DNA from: Hyphomicrobiales bacterium
GTDB taxonomy: Bacteria > Pseudomonadota > Alphaproteobacteria > Rhizobiales > Rhizobiaceae
DNA length: 64,000 nt
Direction: 5' to 3'
NCBI GenBank assembly: GCA_900472395.1
Contig: UCHV01000016.1
Span: 62,001 to 126,000, forward strand
Made by a program: the position numbers and the translations under genes. This document shows, piece by piece, positions 25,108 through 36,279 of the stretch. The notes under the pieces were generated by a model. The model did no database searches. It had not been told where the DNA came from and was given only the letters and a program-made list of their open reading frames with translations. The first letter of the stretch is position 1. The number at the start of each line of letters is the position of its first letter.

Positions 25108-25494
25108 ATGACCGAAACAAATGCGAATGAACTGAAGGTTATCCTGCGCATCGATTTTCCGGGCGACACACGGCTTGGGCGCGGCAAGGTTCAACTGATG
25201 GAGCACATTCGCACGACCGGTTCCATTTCGGCAGCCGGTCGCGCCATGGACATGTCCTATCGCCGGGCCTGGCTTCTGGTGGATGAAATGAACCGCATGT
25301 TCCGCATGCCGGTGGTGGAAAGCCAGCGTGGCGGCAAACAGGGCGGCGGCGCTGCCCTCACTGCCTTCGGCATGGACCTGCTTGCCCGCATGAACGCCGT
25401 TCAAGAGACCGTGGTAAAGGCCATGGATGCGGACCTGACCTGGCTGGAAGAGCACCGTGCACCGGTGATCGTCGGCGAAATTCCAAAGGACTGA
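25108..25494 (+). CDS. ModE-like molybdate regulator, DNA-binding domain only
   Basis: A 128-residue winged-helix protein matching the ModE N-terminal domain: LMEHIRTTGSISAAGRAMDMSYRRAW, then VVESQRGGKQGGGAALTAFG. The C-terminal Mop/TOBE molybdate-binding domains of Escherichia coli ModE are absent, as in many alphaproteobacterial versions. It ends 3 bp before the stop of the convergent modC. A ModE-type box lies before modA at 28154-28177. How it senses molybdate without a Mop domain is not visible here. The start at 25108 was preferred over in-frame ATGs upstream because of AGG at 8 bases. Confidence 0.85.
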   Translation: MTETNANELKVILRIDFPGDTRLGRGKVQLMEHIRTTGSISAAGRAMDMSYRRAWLLVDEMNRMFRMPVVESQRGGKQGGGAALTAFGMDLLARMNAVQETVVKAMDADLTWLEEHRAPVIVGEIPKD

Positions 25495-25497
25495 GTA

Positions 25498-26562
25498 TCA
25501 GCGCCGCTCAAGCGCCGCCGTCTTGATGGCCGCAAACACAGCCTGCCCGGGAGCCAGCCCCAGCACCCCGCCGGAAAAGGCCGTGATCCGCGCCAGAACG
25601 GTTTCACTGCCGCAAATGATCCGCACACCGATCATGCCTTCGCCATCCGCATCGATACGTTCGACAGTGCCGGACAATATATTGAGCGCACTCAAGCCCT
25701 CCGGCTTGACCGTGGCGATCATCACATCGCGCGCCGGCACCAGCACACGCACGGTCTTACCCACCTGCGCCTGCTCCGCCGGAACCAGCAATGCGCCGGC
25801 GCCGGTCTGCACCCGCGCTAGACGGTGCACCTGATCCACCTCTTCCACGGTGCCGGAAAGAACGCTTGCAGCTTCGCGCATTTCACCACCCAGACCGCGC
25901 AGCACTTCCGAAGCCGTACCGGTCGCTTCGATCCGCCCGTCCTTCATCAGGACGACACGATCCGCCAGCCGCGCCACTTCCGCCACCGAATGGCTGACGT
26001 AAACGATGGGCAGTCCCAATTCGTCACGCAACCTTTCCAGATAAGGCAGCACTTCGCTCTTGCGGCTTTCATCCAGGGCCGCCAGCGGTTCATCCATCAG
26101 CAACAGACGCGGCGAAGAAAGCAGTGCCCGCCCGATTGCCACCCGCTGCTGCTCGCCACCCGACAGCCGCCCCGGCCGACGGTCAAGCAGCCCACCGATG
26201 CCGAGCAGCTCGACAATCTGATCGAAATTGTCCGGCCGCGCATTTTTCGGCGCAAACCAGCGCCCGTAATTGAGGTTCTTTCGAACATCGAGATGCGGAA
26301 ACAGCCGCGCTTCCTGAAACACATAACCGAAACGGCGCCGGTGCGGCGGCTGATGGATGCCGCGCGCCGTATCCACAATCACGTCGCCATCAAGCGCGAT
26401 GCGCCCCTGATCCAGCCGCGACAAGCCCGATATCATGCGGATAACGGAGGTTTTTCCAGAACCGGAACGACCGAACAGCGCCGTGACGCCCTGTTCCGAG
26501 GTGAAGGAAACATCCAGGGAAAAATTTCCGAGCCGGGTCTTGGCTTCAACGGTCAGCGTCAT
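25498..26562 (-). CDS. modC: Molybdate ABC transporter ATPase
   Basis: A 354-residue ATPase. Walker [10 protein letters not shown] lies near residue 31, followed by [16 protein letters not shown], signature [13 protein letters not shown] and Walker [15 protein letters not shown]-terminal Mop-like domain ([20 protein letters not shown], about 290-350) is diagnostic for ModC. It overlaps modB by ATGA at 26559-26562. The protein binds on the cytoplasmic face and drives molybdate import. Confidence 0.95.
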   Translation of the reverse strand: MTLTVEAKTRLGNFSLDVSFTSEQGVTALFGRSGSGKTSVIRMISGLSRLDQGRIALDGDVIVDTARGIHQPPHRRRFGYVFQEARLFPHLDVRKNLNYGRWFAPKNARPDNFDQIVELLGIGGLLDRRPGRLSGGEQQRVAIGRALLSSPRLLLMDEPLAALDESRKSEVLPYLERLRDELGLPIVYVSHSVAEVARLADRVVLMKDGRIEATGTASEVLRGLGGEMREAASVLSGTVEEVDQVHRLARVQTGAGALLVPAEQAQVGKTVRVLVPARDVMIATVKPEGLSALNILSGTVERIDADGEGMIGVRIICGSETVLARITAFSGGVLGLAPGQAVFAAIKTAALERR

Positions 26563-27269
26563 TCGAGCCTCGTCCGCTTGCCCACCATATAGGCCATGAA
26601 TTCCGAAGCGAGCAGCGCCGCCATGGAGATAATGATCGCCACGATGGTGAGCCTGAGGGCTCCGGCATCGCCGCCCGGCACCTGCGTAAAGGTGTAGATT
26701 GCGGCGGAAAGGGTCTGGGTTTCGCCGGGGATATTGGAAACGAAGGTGATGGTGGCGCCGAATTCTCCCATCGCCTTGGCAAAGGAAAGGATCGCTCCGG
26801 CAATGATGCCGGGCAGGATGAGCGGCAATGTGACGGTCATAAACACAAAGGCGGGGCTTGCTCCCAGCGTGCCGGCCGCCTCTTCCAGCTTGGCATCGAC
26901 AGCCTCGATCGACAGGCGGATGGACCGCACCATCAGCGGGAACCCCATGACCCCGCAGGCCAGCGCCGCCCCTGTCCAGCGGAAGGACAAGACGATGCCG
27001 AGATACTGATCGAGAAAGGCGCCGATCACGCCACGGCGGCCAAACAGCACGAGCAGTATGAAACCGGTAACAACGGGCGGCAGGATCAGCGGCAGATGCA
27101 CGATGCCGTTGAGGATCGATTTGCCCCAGAACTTTCCACGCGCAAGCGCAAGCGCGACGAGAATGCCGAACGGCAGACTGACGAGCATGGCAATTCCGGA
27201 AATCCGCAGACTGAGGTGGATTGCCGTCCATTCCTCATCGCTGAGCGCCAACCAGTCCAAAACAAACAA
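26559..27269 (-). CDS. modB: Molybdate ABC transporter permease, non-ATG start
   Basis: A 236-residue permease with five to six hydrophobic segments. [22 protein letters not shown] and the coupling loop [22 protein letters not shown] with [13 protein letters not shown] are typical of ModB. No ATG lies before residue 27, so translation must begin at a TTG (27269 or 27260) or similar codon; the exact start is uncertain. A stem-loop separates it from modA. Confidence 0.92.
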   Translation of the reverse strand: MFVLDWLALSDEEWTAIHLSLRISGIAMLVSLPFGILVALALARGKFWGKSILNGIVHLPLILPPVVTGFILLVLFGRRGVIGAFLDQYLGIVLSFRWTGAALACGVMGFPLMVRSIRLSIEAVDAKLEEAAGTLGASPAFVFMTVTLPLILPGIIAGAILSFAKAMGEFGATITFVSNIPGETQTLSAAIYTFTQVPGGDAGALRLTIVAIIISMAALLASEFMAYMVGKRTRLE

Positions 27270-27281
27270 CCCGTATCAAAA

Positions 27282-27312
27282 ACAAGGCTCCCACCTCTCG
27301 GCGGGAGCCGCG
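27282..27312 (-). terminator. Stem-loop between modA and modB
   Basis: GGCTCCC and GGGAGCC (a 7-bp stem around about 10 bases) lie in the modA-modB gap, followed in minus orientation by TTGTTTTTG. It is probably a partial terminator that gives more binding protein than permease. Confidence 0.55.
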
Positions 27313-27337
27313 ATTTATCATGAAACCTATAAGGGGA

Positions 27338-28135
27338 TTACTTCTTCAGAACCGTAAAGCCCTGCGCTTCGAAGAAAGGCGCTGCCTTGTCCGACTTCAG
27401 GAAGTCGAGATAGGCGGCCGCATCGGCGCTTTTGGATTCCGACAGGAGCGCGATCGGATAAATGATGGCGGGGTGCGAATCTTCCGGGAAAGTGCCGACG
27501 ACTTCGACACCCTTATCGGCTGCGGCATCCGTCTGGTAAACGATGCCATAAGCGGCTTCGCCGCGCGAAACGAGCGCCAGAGCGGCGCGGACACTTTCCG
27601 CACCCGCAACCTTCTTCTCGACAGCCGACCAGGCGCCGAGCTTTTCAAGAGCCGCCTTGCCGTATTTGCCGGCCGGAACGCTATCGACAGCGCCCATGGC
27701 AAGCTTGCTGTCGCCGACCAGCGTTGAAAGGTCGAAACCGCTCTTGATGTCGACCTTCTGCGCCTTGCCCTTCTCAGCAACGAGCACGATGCGGTTGCCG
27801 AGCAGGTTGGAACGGGTATCGGCCTTGATCAGAGACTTCTTGGCGACATAGTCCATCCAGTCGAGGTCGGCGGAGATGAAGACATCGGCCGGTGCGCCGG
27901 CTTCGATCTGCTTGGCAAGCGCCGAGCTTGCGGCATAGGAGACCGTGACCTGCTTGCCGCTTTCCTTGGACCATGCGGCATCGGCTGCATCCAGTGCATT
28001 CTTCATGCTGGCGGCGGCAAATACCGTCACCTTTTCCTGCGCCGCCGCAGGGGTAGCGATTGCGGCAAGGCCGAGCCAGAACGCGGTAGCCGTTGCTGCT
28101 GCGGCCTTCAACCAATGACGACGATGGGTTTGCAT
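27338..28135 (-). CDS. modA: Molybdate-binding periplasmic protein
   Basis: A 265-residue binding protein with an RR-containing N-terminus (THRRHWLKAAAATATAF) and cleavage near AAA-QE, so Tat export is possible though the twin-arginine motif is imperfect. VTVFAAASMKNALD and GAPADVFISAD are ModA hallmarks: the serine in AAAS and the later SSALAKQ and VDSVPAGKYG stretches bind the oxyanion. AGGAG lies 9 bases before the ATG. Transcription should be repressed by ModE at the adjacent box. Confidence 0.95.
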   Translation of the reverse strand: MQTHRRHWLKAAAATATAFWLGLAAIATPAAAQEKVTVFAAASMKNALDAADAAWSKESGKQVTVSYAASSALAKQIEAGAPADVFISADLDWMDYVAKKSLIKADTRSNLLGNRIVLVAEKGKAQKVDIKSGFDLSTLVGDSKLAMGAVDSVPAGKYGKAALEKLGAWSAVEKKVAGAESVRAALALVSRGEAAYGIVYQTDAAADKGVEVVGTFPEDSHPAIIYPIALLSESKSADAAAYLDFLKSDKAAPFFEAQGFTVLKK

Positions 28136-28153
28136 GGGTGCACTCTCCTGATG

Positions 28154-28177
28154 CGAAATATTTTCGCATATATATCG
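28154..28177 (-). promoter_or_regulatory. ModE box upstream of modA
   Basis: Read on the minus strand, CGATATATA, six bases, then AATATTTCG match the imperfect palindrome CGnTATATA-N6-TATATnnCG bound by ModE. It lies 19 bp before the modA ATG, a repressor position. Confidence 0.75.
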
Positions 28178-28317
28178 AAGGGCAATCGCTTTTGAAAAGC
28201 TTTATATTGCCCGAAACACAACGATTAAGGTGATGCGGGTGCTGTCGATTGCCACAGCCCGGCCGGCATTTGCGGTATGCCAACCCAAACTTCCTGCAAA
28301 TCAGCAAGGCAGCCTCC

Positions 28318-29235
28318 TCAAAGCCCCATCAAACCGACCTTGTGCTCATCTGCCGCTGCCCGGCTGATGCGTTCCAGCTCCTCTGCTGCGCGGCCGCGAT
28401 GACGCTCCTTGTGGCGCAGGATGGCAAAGTTGCGGGCCGGAAGCTCGATGCCCGCTCGCACCAGCAGACCCTGCCGCAGGAAGGGGGCCGCCACCATGCC
28501 CGAGACTGCCGTGGCACAATCGCCGGAACGCACGGCTGAAACCACCGCTTCGTTCGAAGGCAATTCCAGCACCACCGAGATATCGTCCGTTGCGATCCCG
28601 ATGGCGCCAAGCGCCTCTTCGAAGGCGGAGCGCGTGCCGGACCCTTTTTCGCGCAGTACCCAGGAAGTGACCGAGGTAATGTCGGCGCGGCTGATCGCAC
28701 GGCCATCCGCAAATGGGTGCACGGGGCTTGCGACCACCACCAGCCTGTCCGCCACAATGGGCAGGACAGACAGCGCCGGTTCATCGATCAATCCCTCGAT
28801 AAACCCGACTTCTCCCAGGCCATCGCGAATGGCATCGGCCACCATGCGGGTATTGCCGATCGTCAGCTTCAGTTCAACGCCGGGATAAAGCCGCTTGAAA
28901 CGCAAGAGGATCGGCGGAAGCCAGTAGCTGGCGATGGTCTGGCTTGCGTAAACGCTGATTTCCCCACGCGCCAGACCGCTTATTTCGGACAGCATCAGTT
29001 CCGCGCTTTTGGCACGCGCCAATGTCGCCTTGGCTTCCCCGAGAAACATCCGCCCCGCTTCGGTCAGTTCGATGCGCCGCCCCACCCGGTGAAACAGTTC
29101 GACACCGTAAAACCGTTCGAGGTTGCGAATGGCCGAACTTGCCGCCGAGGGGGTCAAGCCAACCGCTTCCGCACCGCGCGTGAGGTGCTCCCGCTCCGCA
29201 ACAGCGGCGAATATGGCAAGCTGCTCGAAAGTCAT
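28318..29235 (-). CDS. LysR-family regulator (YeiE/CysB-like group)
   Basis: A 305-residue LysR regulator. The N-terminal helix-turn-helix (LTRGAEAVGLTPSAASSAIRNLE, spanning residues 18-40) and the effector domain from about 90 are clear. It is divergently transcribed from a YeiH-type membrane protein, the same pairing as yeiE-yeiH in enterobacteria, so it probably controls that gene. The effector is not evident. It ends upstream of the modA promoter on the same strand, with about 140 bp between. Confidence 0.9.
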   Translation of the reverse strand: MTFEQLAIFAAVAEREHLTRGAEAVGLTPSAASSAIRNLERFYGVELFHRVGRRIELTEAGRMFLGEAKATLARAKSAELMLSEISGLARGEISVYASQTIASYWLPPILLRFKRLYPGVELKLTIGNTRMVADAIRDGLGEVGFIEGLIDEPALSVLPIVADRLVVVASPVHPFADGRAISRADITSVTSWVLREKGSGTRSAFEEALGAIGIATDDISVVLELPSNEAVVSAVRSGDCATAVSGMVAAPFLRQGLLVRAGIELPARNFAILRHKERHRGRAAEELERISRAAADEHKVGLMGL

Positions 29236-29318
29236 TGTTCGATTTTACCGCATGAAACGTCGCAAACTATACGATGGAATTGCAAACAGGGAAAGCGCAT
29301 CCTTTTGTTGAAGATTGG

Positions 29319-30362
29319 ATGTTCGCCATGGCCCTTGCCACCCACACCGACCACAGTTCGTCGCACACTCTCACCCGTCTCCTGCCGGGTGTGCTGGCGA
29401 CGCTTGCGGTTACGGCGGTGGCGATCGGTCTTGAACATGCGGAGGTTCATCTGCTGCACGGCCGCTGGATAGAAAGCCTCGTTCTTGCAATCCTGGTCGG
29501 CATCGTCGTGCGCTCATGTTTCGATCTGCCGGAGACGCTGGAAGCCGGCATCCAGTTTTGCGCCAAGACGGTGCTGGAAGTGGCTGTCGTGCTACTTGGC
29601 GCATCGATCAGCATTTCGGCCATTGAAGATGCGGGGCCTCTTCTGGTTGCCGCCATCGTCGTTATCGTGGCGCTGTCGCTTGCCGGCAGCTATTTTATCG
29701 GCCGCCTTGCCGGCCTGCCTCCGAGAATTGCGACACTGGTCGCCTGTGGCAATTCCATCTGCGGAAATTCTGCCATCGCCGCCGCCGCCCCGGTCATTCG
29801 CGCAAGACCGGAAGAAATCGCCTCGTCGATCGCCTTCACCGCCGTGCTCGGCGTCGCTCTCGTCTTGGCACTGCCGCTCTTCCAGGCACCGCTGCAACTC
29901 GGCGCGGCCGATTACGGCGTGTTTGCGGGTCTCACCGTTTATGCCGTGCCGCAGGTTTTGGCCGCCACCGCGCCGGCCGGCCTCGTCAGCGTACAGACGG
30001 GCACGCTGGTCAAGCTCATCCGCGTATTGATGCTCGGCCCCGTCATCGCCACGCTTTCCGTTCTTCACGGCCGCAGCGAAGGGGGAAAACTGAGCTGGAG
30101 CAAGATGGTGCCGTGGTTCATCATCGGTTTTGCCGCACTGATGGCCTTGCGCTCCGTCGACATGATCCCCGAACCGGCGCTTGCTCCGATCTCCAAAGCA
30201 TCCGGCCTTCTTACCATCGTCTCCATGGCAGCGCTCGGCCTGTCGGTCGATATCCGCACCATCCGCAAGTCCGGCATGCGCGTCATCGGCGCGGCGACGC
30301 TGTCGCTCGCACTTCTGTCCGGCCTTGCACTTCTCTTCCTGAAAGTGTTCGCAGCCGGTTGA
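29319..30362 (+). CDS. YeiH/UPF0324 family membrane protein (putative sulfate exporter family)
   Basis: A protein of about 347 residues with around ten hydrophobic helices. The motif ACGNSICGNSAIAAAAPVI near residue 140 is the UPF0324 signature. VVLLGASISISAIEDAG and the terminal AALGLSVDIRTIRKSG also fit. The family is annotated as putative sulfate or anion exporters, with little direct evidence. Starts at 29274, 29319 and 29328 are possible and none has a strong ribosome site. It ends 2 bp from the convergent ABC ATPase gene. Confidence 0.88.
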   Translation: MFAMALATHTDHSSSHTLTRLLPGVLATLAVTAVAIGLEHAEVHLLHGRWIESLVLAILVGIVVRSCFDLPETLEAGIQFCAKTVLEVAVVLLGASISISAIEDAGPLLVAAIVVIVALSLAGSYFIGRLAGLPPRIATLVACGNSICGNSAIAAAAPVIRARPEEIASSIAFTAVLGVALVLALPLFQAPLQLGAADYGVFAGLTVYAVPQVLAATAPAGLVSVQTGTLVKLIRVLMLGPVIATLSVLHGRSEGGKLSWSKMVPWFIIGFAALMALRSVDMIPEPALAPISKASGLLTIVSMAALGLSVDIRTIRKSGMRVIGAATLSLALLSGLALLFLKVFAAG

Positions 30363-30364
30363 TC

Positions 30365-32197
<1,833 letters not shown>

Positions 32198-32263
32198 CGG
32201 CGTTCCCTTGTTGTTTTCACTCGGCATTCAGCGATGTGCCGTGTAGCTGCCGCTTGCTCCCCA

Positions 32264-32319
32264 TGCTCTCCCCCCATGTGGGGGAGATGTCACCGAAAGG
32301 TGACAGAGGGGGGTGAGCA
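32264..32319. repeat. Palindromic intergenic element with nested hairpins
   Basis: Outer arms TGCTCTCCCCCC (32264-32275) and GGGGGGTGAGCA (32308-32319) pair with one mismatch. An inner perfect hairpin TGTCACC-GAAA-GGTGACA occupies 32288-32305. Alternative pairing of CTCCCCC with GGGGGAG is also possible. It resembles repetitive palindromes seen throughout rhizobial genomes and sits between the SelA-like and ATPase genes, which are both on the minus strand. Confidence 0.75.
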
Positions 32320-32379
32320 CGGTGCGGCAGGCAGATCAAAAGCGGCAGTGCGCCAGCCCCCATCTGCCCTGCCGATCAA

Positions 32380-33576
32380 TCAATCCGGCCACTTCAGCGC
32401 ACCGGCAAACCGATGACGCGAAAGATCCTCAAACGGCGTGGCAATGATCTCGTTGGACGCCCGCGCCTTGTCGAGTTCTTCCGCCAGACGTGATGCCACC
32501 ACCGTTTCCTGGCCCGGATGCAGGTTGCACGGGTCGAGATAGAAGTAATTATGCTCCACCTCATGGTCGCGCACGATGATCGGCGTGGCACCATTGCGAA
32601 GGGCGGCGGCCAGATCCCAGGCGGTGATATGCGCTTCCTCGGCCTTGATGATCACCCGCATGCGGTCGAGCGGGTTGTTGGTCGGGTCCGGCTCGATCAG
32701 CGCGGTCACGCCCGGACGGTTGTCCAGCGTCTGTTTCCAGAGATTGAGGTAACCTGTCTCGCGTTCGCGGATACCGGCGTGGTCACGTTTTTCCCAGGCT
32801 TCCAGCGCTGCCATGACGCCAAAAATGCTTTCCTTGCCAACCTTCATGCCGCGGCCGATGCCCATATTCTGCAGGAAGGCATTGCGCACCAGTTCCTTCT
32901 TGCCGGCAACGATGCCCGAGGTCGGGCCGCCCAGAAACTTGTGGCCCGAATAGAGCGCGATATCCGCCCCCTGCTCAAGGAAGATTTTGAGGTCGTATTC
33001 GGAGGCCGCATCGACGATGACCGGCACGCCCCTGGCATGGGCGATCTCGACGAATTCCTTGAGGTTTAGCAGGCCGTAATCGACGACATGGTGCGACACG
33101 ACGTAAACGGCGGCCGCCGTCTTTTCCGTGATGGCATTTTCCATGTGGTAGCGGTGCGTGGAGGTCGCCTGACCGATCATCACCACCTTGCCGCCGGCCA
33201 GACGAATGGCCTGATCGACCGGCGCGCCATAGGAAACGACATGGCCCATCTGCACCAGAACCTCGTTCCGGTCGGTCGTGGCTTCCGGCAGCTTTTCGAT
33301 GGCCAGCAGGTCCGGCCCGGTAATGGCGCCCGCCACCGCAAGGCTGATACCGGCAGAGCAGGATGCGGTGACGAAACCGGCCTCACCGCCAGTCAGCCGC
33401 GCGATGATGTCGCTTGCCTTGCGCTGCAGGTCGTTGATCTCCACGAATTGCGGCAGGATCTGTGTCATCGCCGTGATCGCTTCCGGCACTACGATCGAAG
33501 CGCCGAGGCTGGTCATCGTTCCGGATACGTTGATGACCGGGCGAAGGCCGATCTGCTGGCGGATATCATCGGACAT
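32380..33576 (-). CDS. SelA-like/DgaE-family PLP-dependent enzyme
   Basis: A 398-residue fold-type I PLP enzyme related to selenocysteine synthase and D-glucosaminate-6-phosphate ammonia-lyase (DgaE). The N-terminus [16 protein letters not shown], the [20 protein letters not shown] region near residue 64 and the PLP lysine at 213 in [10 protein letters not shown] fit the family. Known relatives catalyse beta-elimination of water and ammonia from hydroxy-amino acids, giving 2-oxo acids. The operon context, an amidohydrolase and RidA, supports an amino-acid ammonia-lyase role and not selenocysteine synthesis. GGAG lies 7 bases before the ATG at 33576. Confidence 0.82.
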   Translation of the reverse strand: MSDDIRQQIGLRPVINVSGTMTSLGASIVVPEAITAMTQILPQFVEINDLQRKASDIIARLTGGEAGFVTASCSAGISLAVAGAITGPDLLAIEKLPEATTDRNEVLVQMGHVVSYGAPVDQAIRLAGGKVVMIGQATSTHRYHMENAITEKTAAAVYVVSHHVVDYGLLNLKEFVEIAHARGVPVIVDAASEYDLKIFLEQGADIALYSGHKFLGGPTSGIVAGKKELVRNAFLQNMGIGRGMKVGKESIFGVMAALEAWEKRDHAGIRERETGYLNLWKQTLDNRPGVTALIEPDPTNNPLDRMRVIIKAEEAHITAWDLAAALRNGATPIIVRDHEVEHNYFYLDPCNLHPGQETVVASRLAEELDKARASNEIIATPFEDLSRHRFAGALKWPD

Positions 33577-33685
33577 TGTCATTCTCCAGGTTGTATTCTG
33601 CGCATGAGGATGCGGATTTCGGTTGCTCTCTGCGCGTCTATGCCATAGTAATGCAATATATTCTTTAAGTCGCAGGAGCGTGGTT

Positions 33686-34510
33686 TTGGATATGAAGACA
33701 TCAGCGGACATTCTTTCCGACGCGACGCCTGGCGACGGTGAAGCCAAGGCCAAGCGTTCGCGCGTCAGCGGCATCGACCGAGCGCTGCAGGTGATCGATT
33801 ATCTTTACGACACGGGCTCTCCGGCTGGAGCTTACGCGATTGCCAAGGCGGTGAAGGCACCCCTTTCGACGGTCTACGTGATCATCGACGATCTGGTGGA
33901 CAAGAACATGCTGGCCCGCAATGCCGACGGCACGATCTGGCTCGGCGCGCGGCTTTACCATTACGGTCTGGCCTACGCCCGCTCGCTGGATTTCATGAGC
34001 GTCGCCACCCATGAAATGCACGATCTCTGCCGTGAGGCCGGTGAAACCGTGCAGGTCTGCGGCCGCGATGCCGAACACATGCTGGTTCTCGCCATGGCGG
34101 ATGGCCCGAGCCATTTTCAGGTGGCGTCCCGTGTCGGCACCCGCGTGCCGCTCAACTGGACCGCCTCCGGTCGCCTTCTCGTCGGCCACATGGCGGAAGC
34201 CGAACGTGTGGACCTTTTCAAGCGCGGTGCGCGCATCTCGCCGACTGGCCGCGCCACCATCGACCCGACCGAACTGGCGCGTGCCGCCAAGGTGGCATTC
34301 GAGGAACGCCTGTCGATCCAGGCCGGTGAGTCCGACTACTCGGTTGCCTGCATCGCATCGCCCATCGTCGACAGCCATGGCGATTGCGTGGCGACGATCT
34401 CCATCGTTCTGCCGGAGCAGAAGGTGCTTGCCGACAAGTCCGGTTACGCCGACCGCGTGAAGGCGTCGGCAGCGCGGATCGAAAAGCTGATGGGCTGGCG
34501 CAACCACTGA
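33686..34510 (+). CDS. IclR-family transcriptional regulator
   Basis: A regulator of about 274 residues: an N-terminal winged helix ([41 protein letters not shown]) and a C-terminal GAF-like effector domain (LREAG-type region, [17 protein letters not shown]; the [18 protein letters not shown] segment). The TTG at 33686 sits 7 bases after AGGAG, a better fit than the ATG at 33692 (13 bases). It divides the transporter/enzyme cluster: the SelA-like gene diverges from it across 109 bp, and the RidA gene converges on it. It probably controls the whole cluster in response to its substrate. Confidence 0.88.
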   Translation: MDMKTSADILSDATPGDGEAKAKRSRVSGIDRALQVIDYLYDTGSPAGAYAIAKAVKAPLSTVYVIIDDLVDKNMLARNADGTIWLGARLYHYGLAYARSLDFMSVATHEMHDLCREAGETVQVCGRDAEHMLVLAMADGPSHFQVASRVGTRVPLNWTASGRLLVGHMAEAERVDLFKRGARISPTGRATIDPTELARAAKVAFEERLSIQAGESDYSVACIASPIVDSHGDCVATISIVLPEQKVLADKSGYADRVKASAARIEKLMGWRNH

Positions 34511-34526
34511 CCGTTTTCCTCCGACC

Positions 34527-35024
34527 TTAATCGTGCAAGGCCACGATGGCTTCGATCTCGACCGTGATATTGCCCGGCAGCGAGCCGAAACCGACGGCGG
34601 AACGGGCATGTGCTCCCGCCTCGCCGAACACGTCGTTGAAAAGGTCGGAGCAACCGTTGATGACCTGCGGGTGATCGCCGAATTCCGGTGACGCATTGAC
34701 CATGCCGAGCAGCTTCACCACCCGGCGCACACGCGACAGATCGCCCAGCGCGTCGTGCATGACGGCCAGCAGATTGACGCCGGTCAGGCGGGCATCGGCA
34801 TAAGCCTTTTCCGCCGTCACTTCGGTGCCGACCTTGCCCGTATGCAGAAATCCATCCGCCTCCCGGGGGCCCTGCCCCGAGAGATAGAGAATATTGCCTT
34901 CGATCACATGCGTTACGAAATTGGCGACCGGCGGCGGTGCGGGCGGCAGCTCGATGCCGAGGGAAGCCAGACGCTGATAGGGCGCGCTCTGCTGTGCTTC
35001 GGCCTTGATCGGGGACTGTGTCAC
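34527..35024 (-). CDS. RidA/YjgF-family enamine/imine deaminase, GTG start
   Basis: A 165-residue Rid-family protein. SGQGPRE near residue 50 and the C-terminal HARSAVGFGSLPGNITVEIEAI carry the key Arg (141), equivalent to the catalytic Arg of RidA, and the conserved Glu after it. The family hydrolyses reactive enamines and imines released by PLP enzymes to 2-oxo acids. The start codon is GTG (35022-35024) with AGGAG 5 bases upstream. It is 48 bp downstream of the amidohydrolase. A PLP lyase in the same cluster gives it an obvious source of substrate. Confidence 0.88.
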   Translation of the reverse strand: MTQSPIKAEAQQSAPYQRLASLGIELPPAPPPVANFVTHVIEGNILYLSGQGPREADGFLHTGKVGTEVTAEKAYADARLTGVNLLAVMHDALGDLSRVRRVVKLLGMVNASPEFGDHPQVINGCSDLFNDVFGEAGAHARSAVGFGSLPGNITVEIEAIVALHD

Positions 35025-35072
35025 GCAAACTCCTGTGTCATGCGGATTGTCTCAAGGTGAATTCCCACCGCC

Positions 35073-36278
35073 TCAGCGGTAGGAATAACCATGGCTGTGG
35101 CGAACCAGTTTGCGCGCCCGAGGAATGTAGCGGCTGGCAGTAACCGCTTCCGATCCGATGACCGCGTAACGCGGCTCGAACAACTGCTTGAGCTGCGAAA
35201 CGTCACCGTTGGAATCAGTGGCTTCCAGATCGGAATCGACCAGATCGAACACGGTGAAATCGGCGCGCTGGCCAACCGACAGGCGGTTTTCCATATCGAG
35301 CTTGATCACCTCGGCCGGCGCGTGGGTGACGGCGTTGACGACCTTGTCGAACGGCATGCCGACAGACAGCAGCTTCGACATCGTCGTTGCCAGATCCCAG
35401 ACCGGGAAGTTCATGGAGTGGCCGTGCAGGTCGGTGGAAATCGAATGCGGCAGAAGGCCACGCGCGATCGCCGCTTCCGCGACCTTGAACGAGAAGGACG
35501 CACCGCCATGGCCGATATCGAGACGCACGCCTTCCGAGGCGCAGCGCTCAGCCAGGTTGAACAGGTCCTCGTCTTCCAGGATCGACGAACCGGCCTTACC
35601 GTTGAAGCAATGGGTAACGACGTCGCCGGGGCCGAGGATTTCGAGAACCTCGTCATAAAGCGCCGGCGGTTCACCGACATGCACCATCATCGGGATTTTC
35701 AGGATCTTGGCGATCTTCTTGCCAAGCTTGACCGGCGTCACGCCCCAGGAACCGGTGATGACGTGGCTGGCGCGCACTTTGAGGCCAACGATATGCTCGC
35801 TGTTTTCAGCGTAACATTCGATGATACGGTCGAGATCGATATCACGGATATCGCGCAGTTCGGCAACGCGATTGCAGGCCACGAGACCGATCGAACCGAG
35901 ATTGAGGAAGGCTTTGACACGTTCCTTCGACGGCTCGATGATATACTCGCGGAAACCGTGGAAATTGGCTTCACCGGCGGAACCGGCATCGACCAGCGTG
36001 GTGACGCCGCGCTCTGCGCCGCATTCGGACGGACGGATCGAGATATCGGTGCCGCCATGCCAGATATGCACGTGCAGATCGACCCAACCGGGCGAAATCC
36101 AGGCGCCCTTGCCATCGACACGGCGGGCATCGGCAGGGGCAGCGATCGACTGGCCGATGGCGGCAATCTTGCCGTCACCGCCGACGAGAATGTCGGTCGT
36201 GCCAGTCTGTGCGGTCGCGCCAAAAGCCATCGGCTTGACGTTGGTGAGGAGGAGCGGTGTGTTGTTTTCACCAGTCAT
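35073..36278 (-). CDS. COG3964-type amidohydrolase/deacetylase
   Basis: A 401-residue metal-dependent amidohydrolase. Ligands are visible at His69 and His71 (DLHVHIWHG), Lys167 as probable carboxylated lysine (GLKVRASH), His200 (MMVHVGEP), His223 (VTHCFNG) and Asp283 (STDLHGHS), i.e. a binuclear site. From memory this is the COG3964 group, once mislabelled dihydroorotase; an Agrobacterium member was shown to deacetylate acetyl-(R)-mandelate, while natural substrates remain unclear. The start is 1 bp after the dppC-like stop with AGGGA about 8 bases before it. An N-acyl or O-acyl amino acid imported by the transporter is a plausible substrate. Confidence 0.87.
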   Translation of the reverse strand: MTGENNTPLLLTNVKPMAFGATAQTGTTDILVGGDGKIAAIGQSIAAPADARRVDGKGAWISPGWVDLHVHIWHGGTDISIRPSECGAERGVTTLVDAGSAGEANFHGFREYIIEPSKERVKAFLNLGSIGLVACNRVAELRDIRDIDLDRIIECYAENSEHIVGLKVRASHVITGSWGVTPVKLGKKIAKILKIPMMVHVGEPPALYDEVLEILGPGDVVTHCFNGKAGSSILEDEDLFNLAERCASEGVRLDIGHGGASFSFKVAEAAIARGLLPHSISTDLHGHSMNFPVWDLATTMSKLLSVGMPFDKVVNAVTHAPAEVIKLDMENRLSVGQRADFTVFDLVDSDLEATDSNGDVSQLKQLFEPRYAVIGSEAVTASRYIPRARKLVRHSHGYSYR

Positions 36279-36279
36279 A

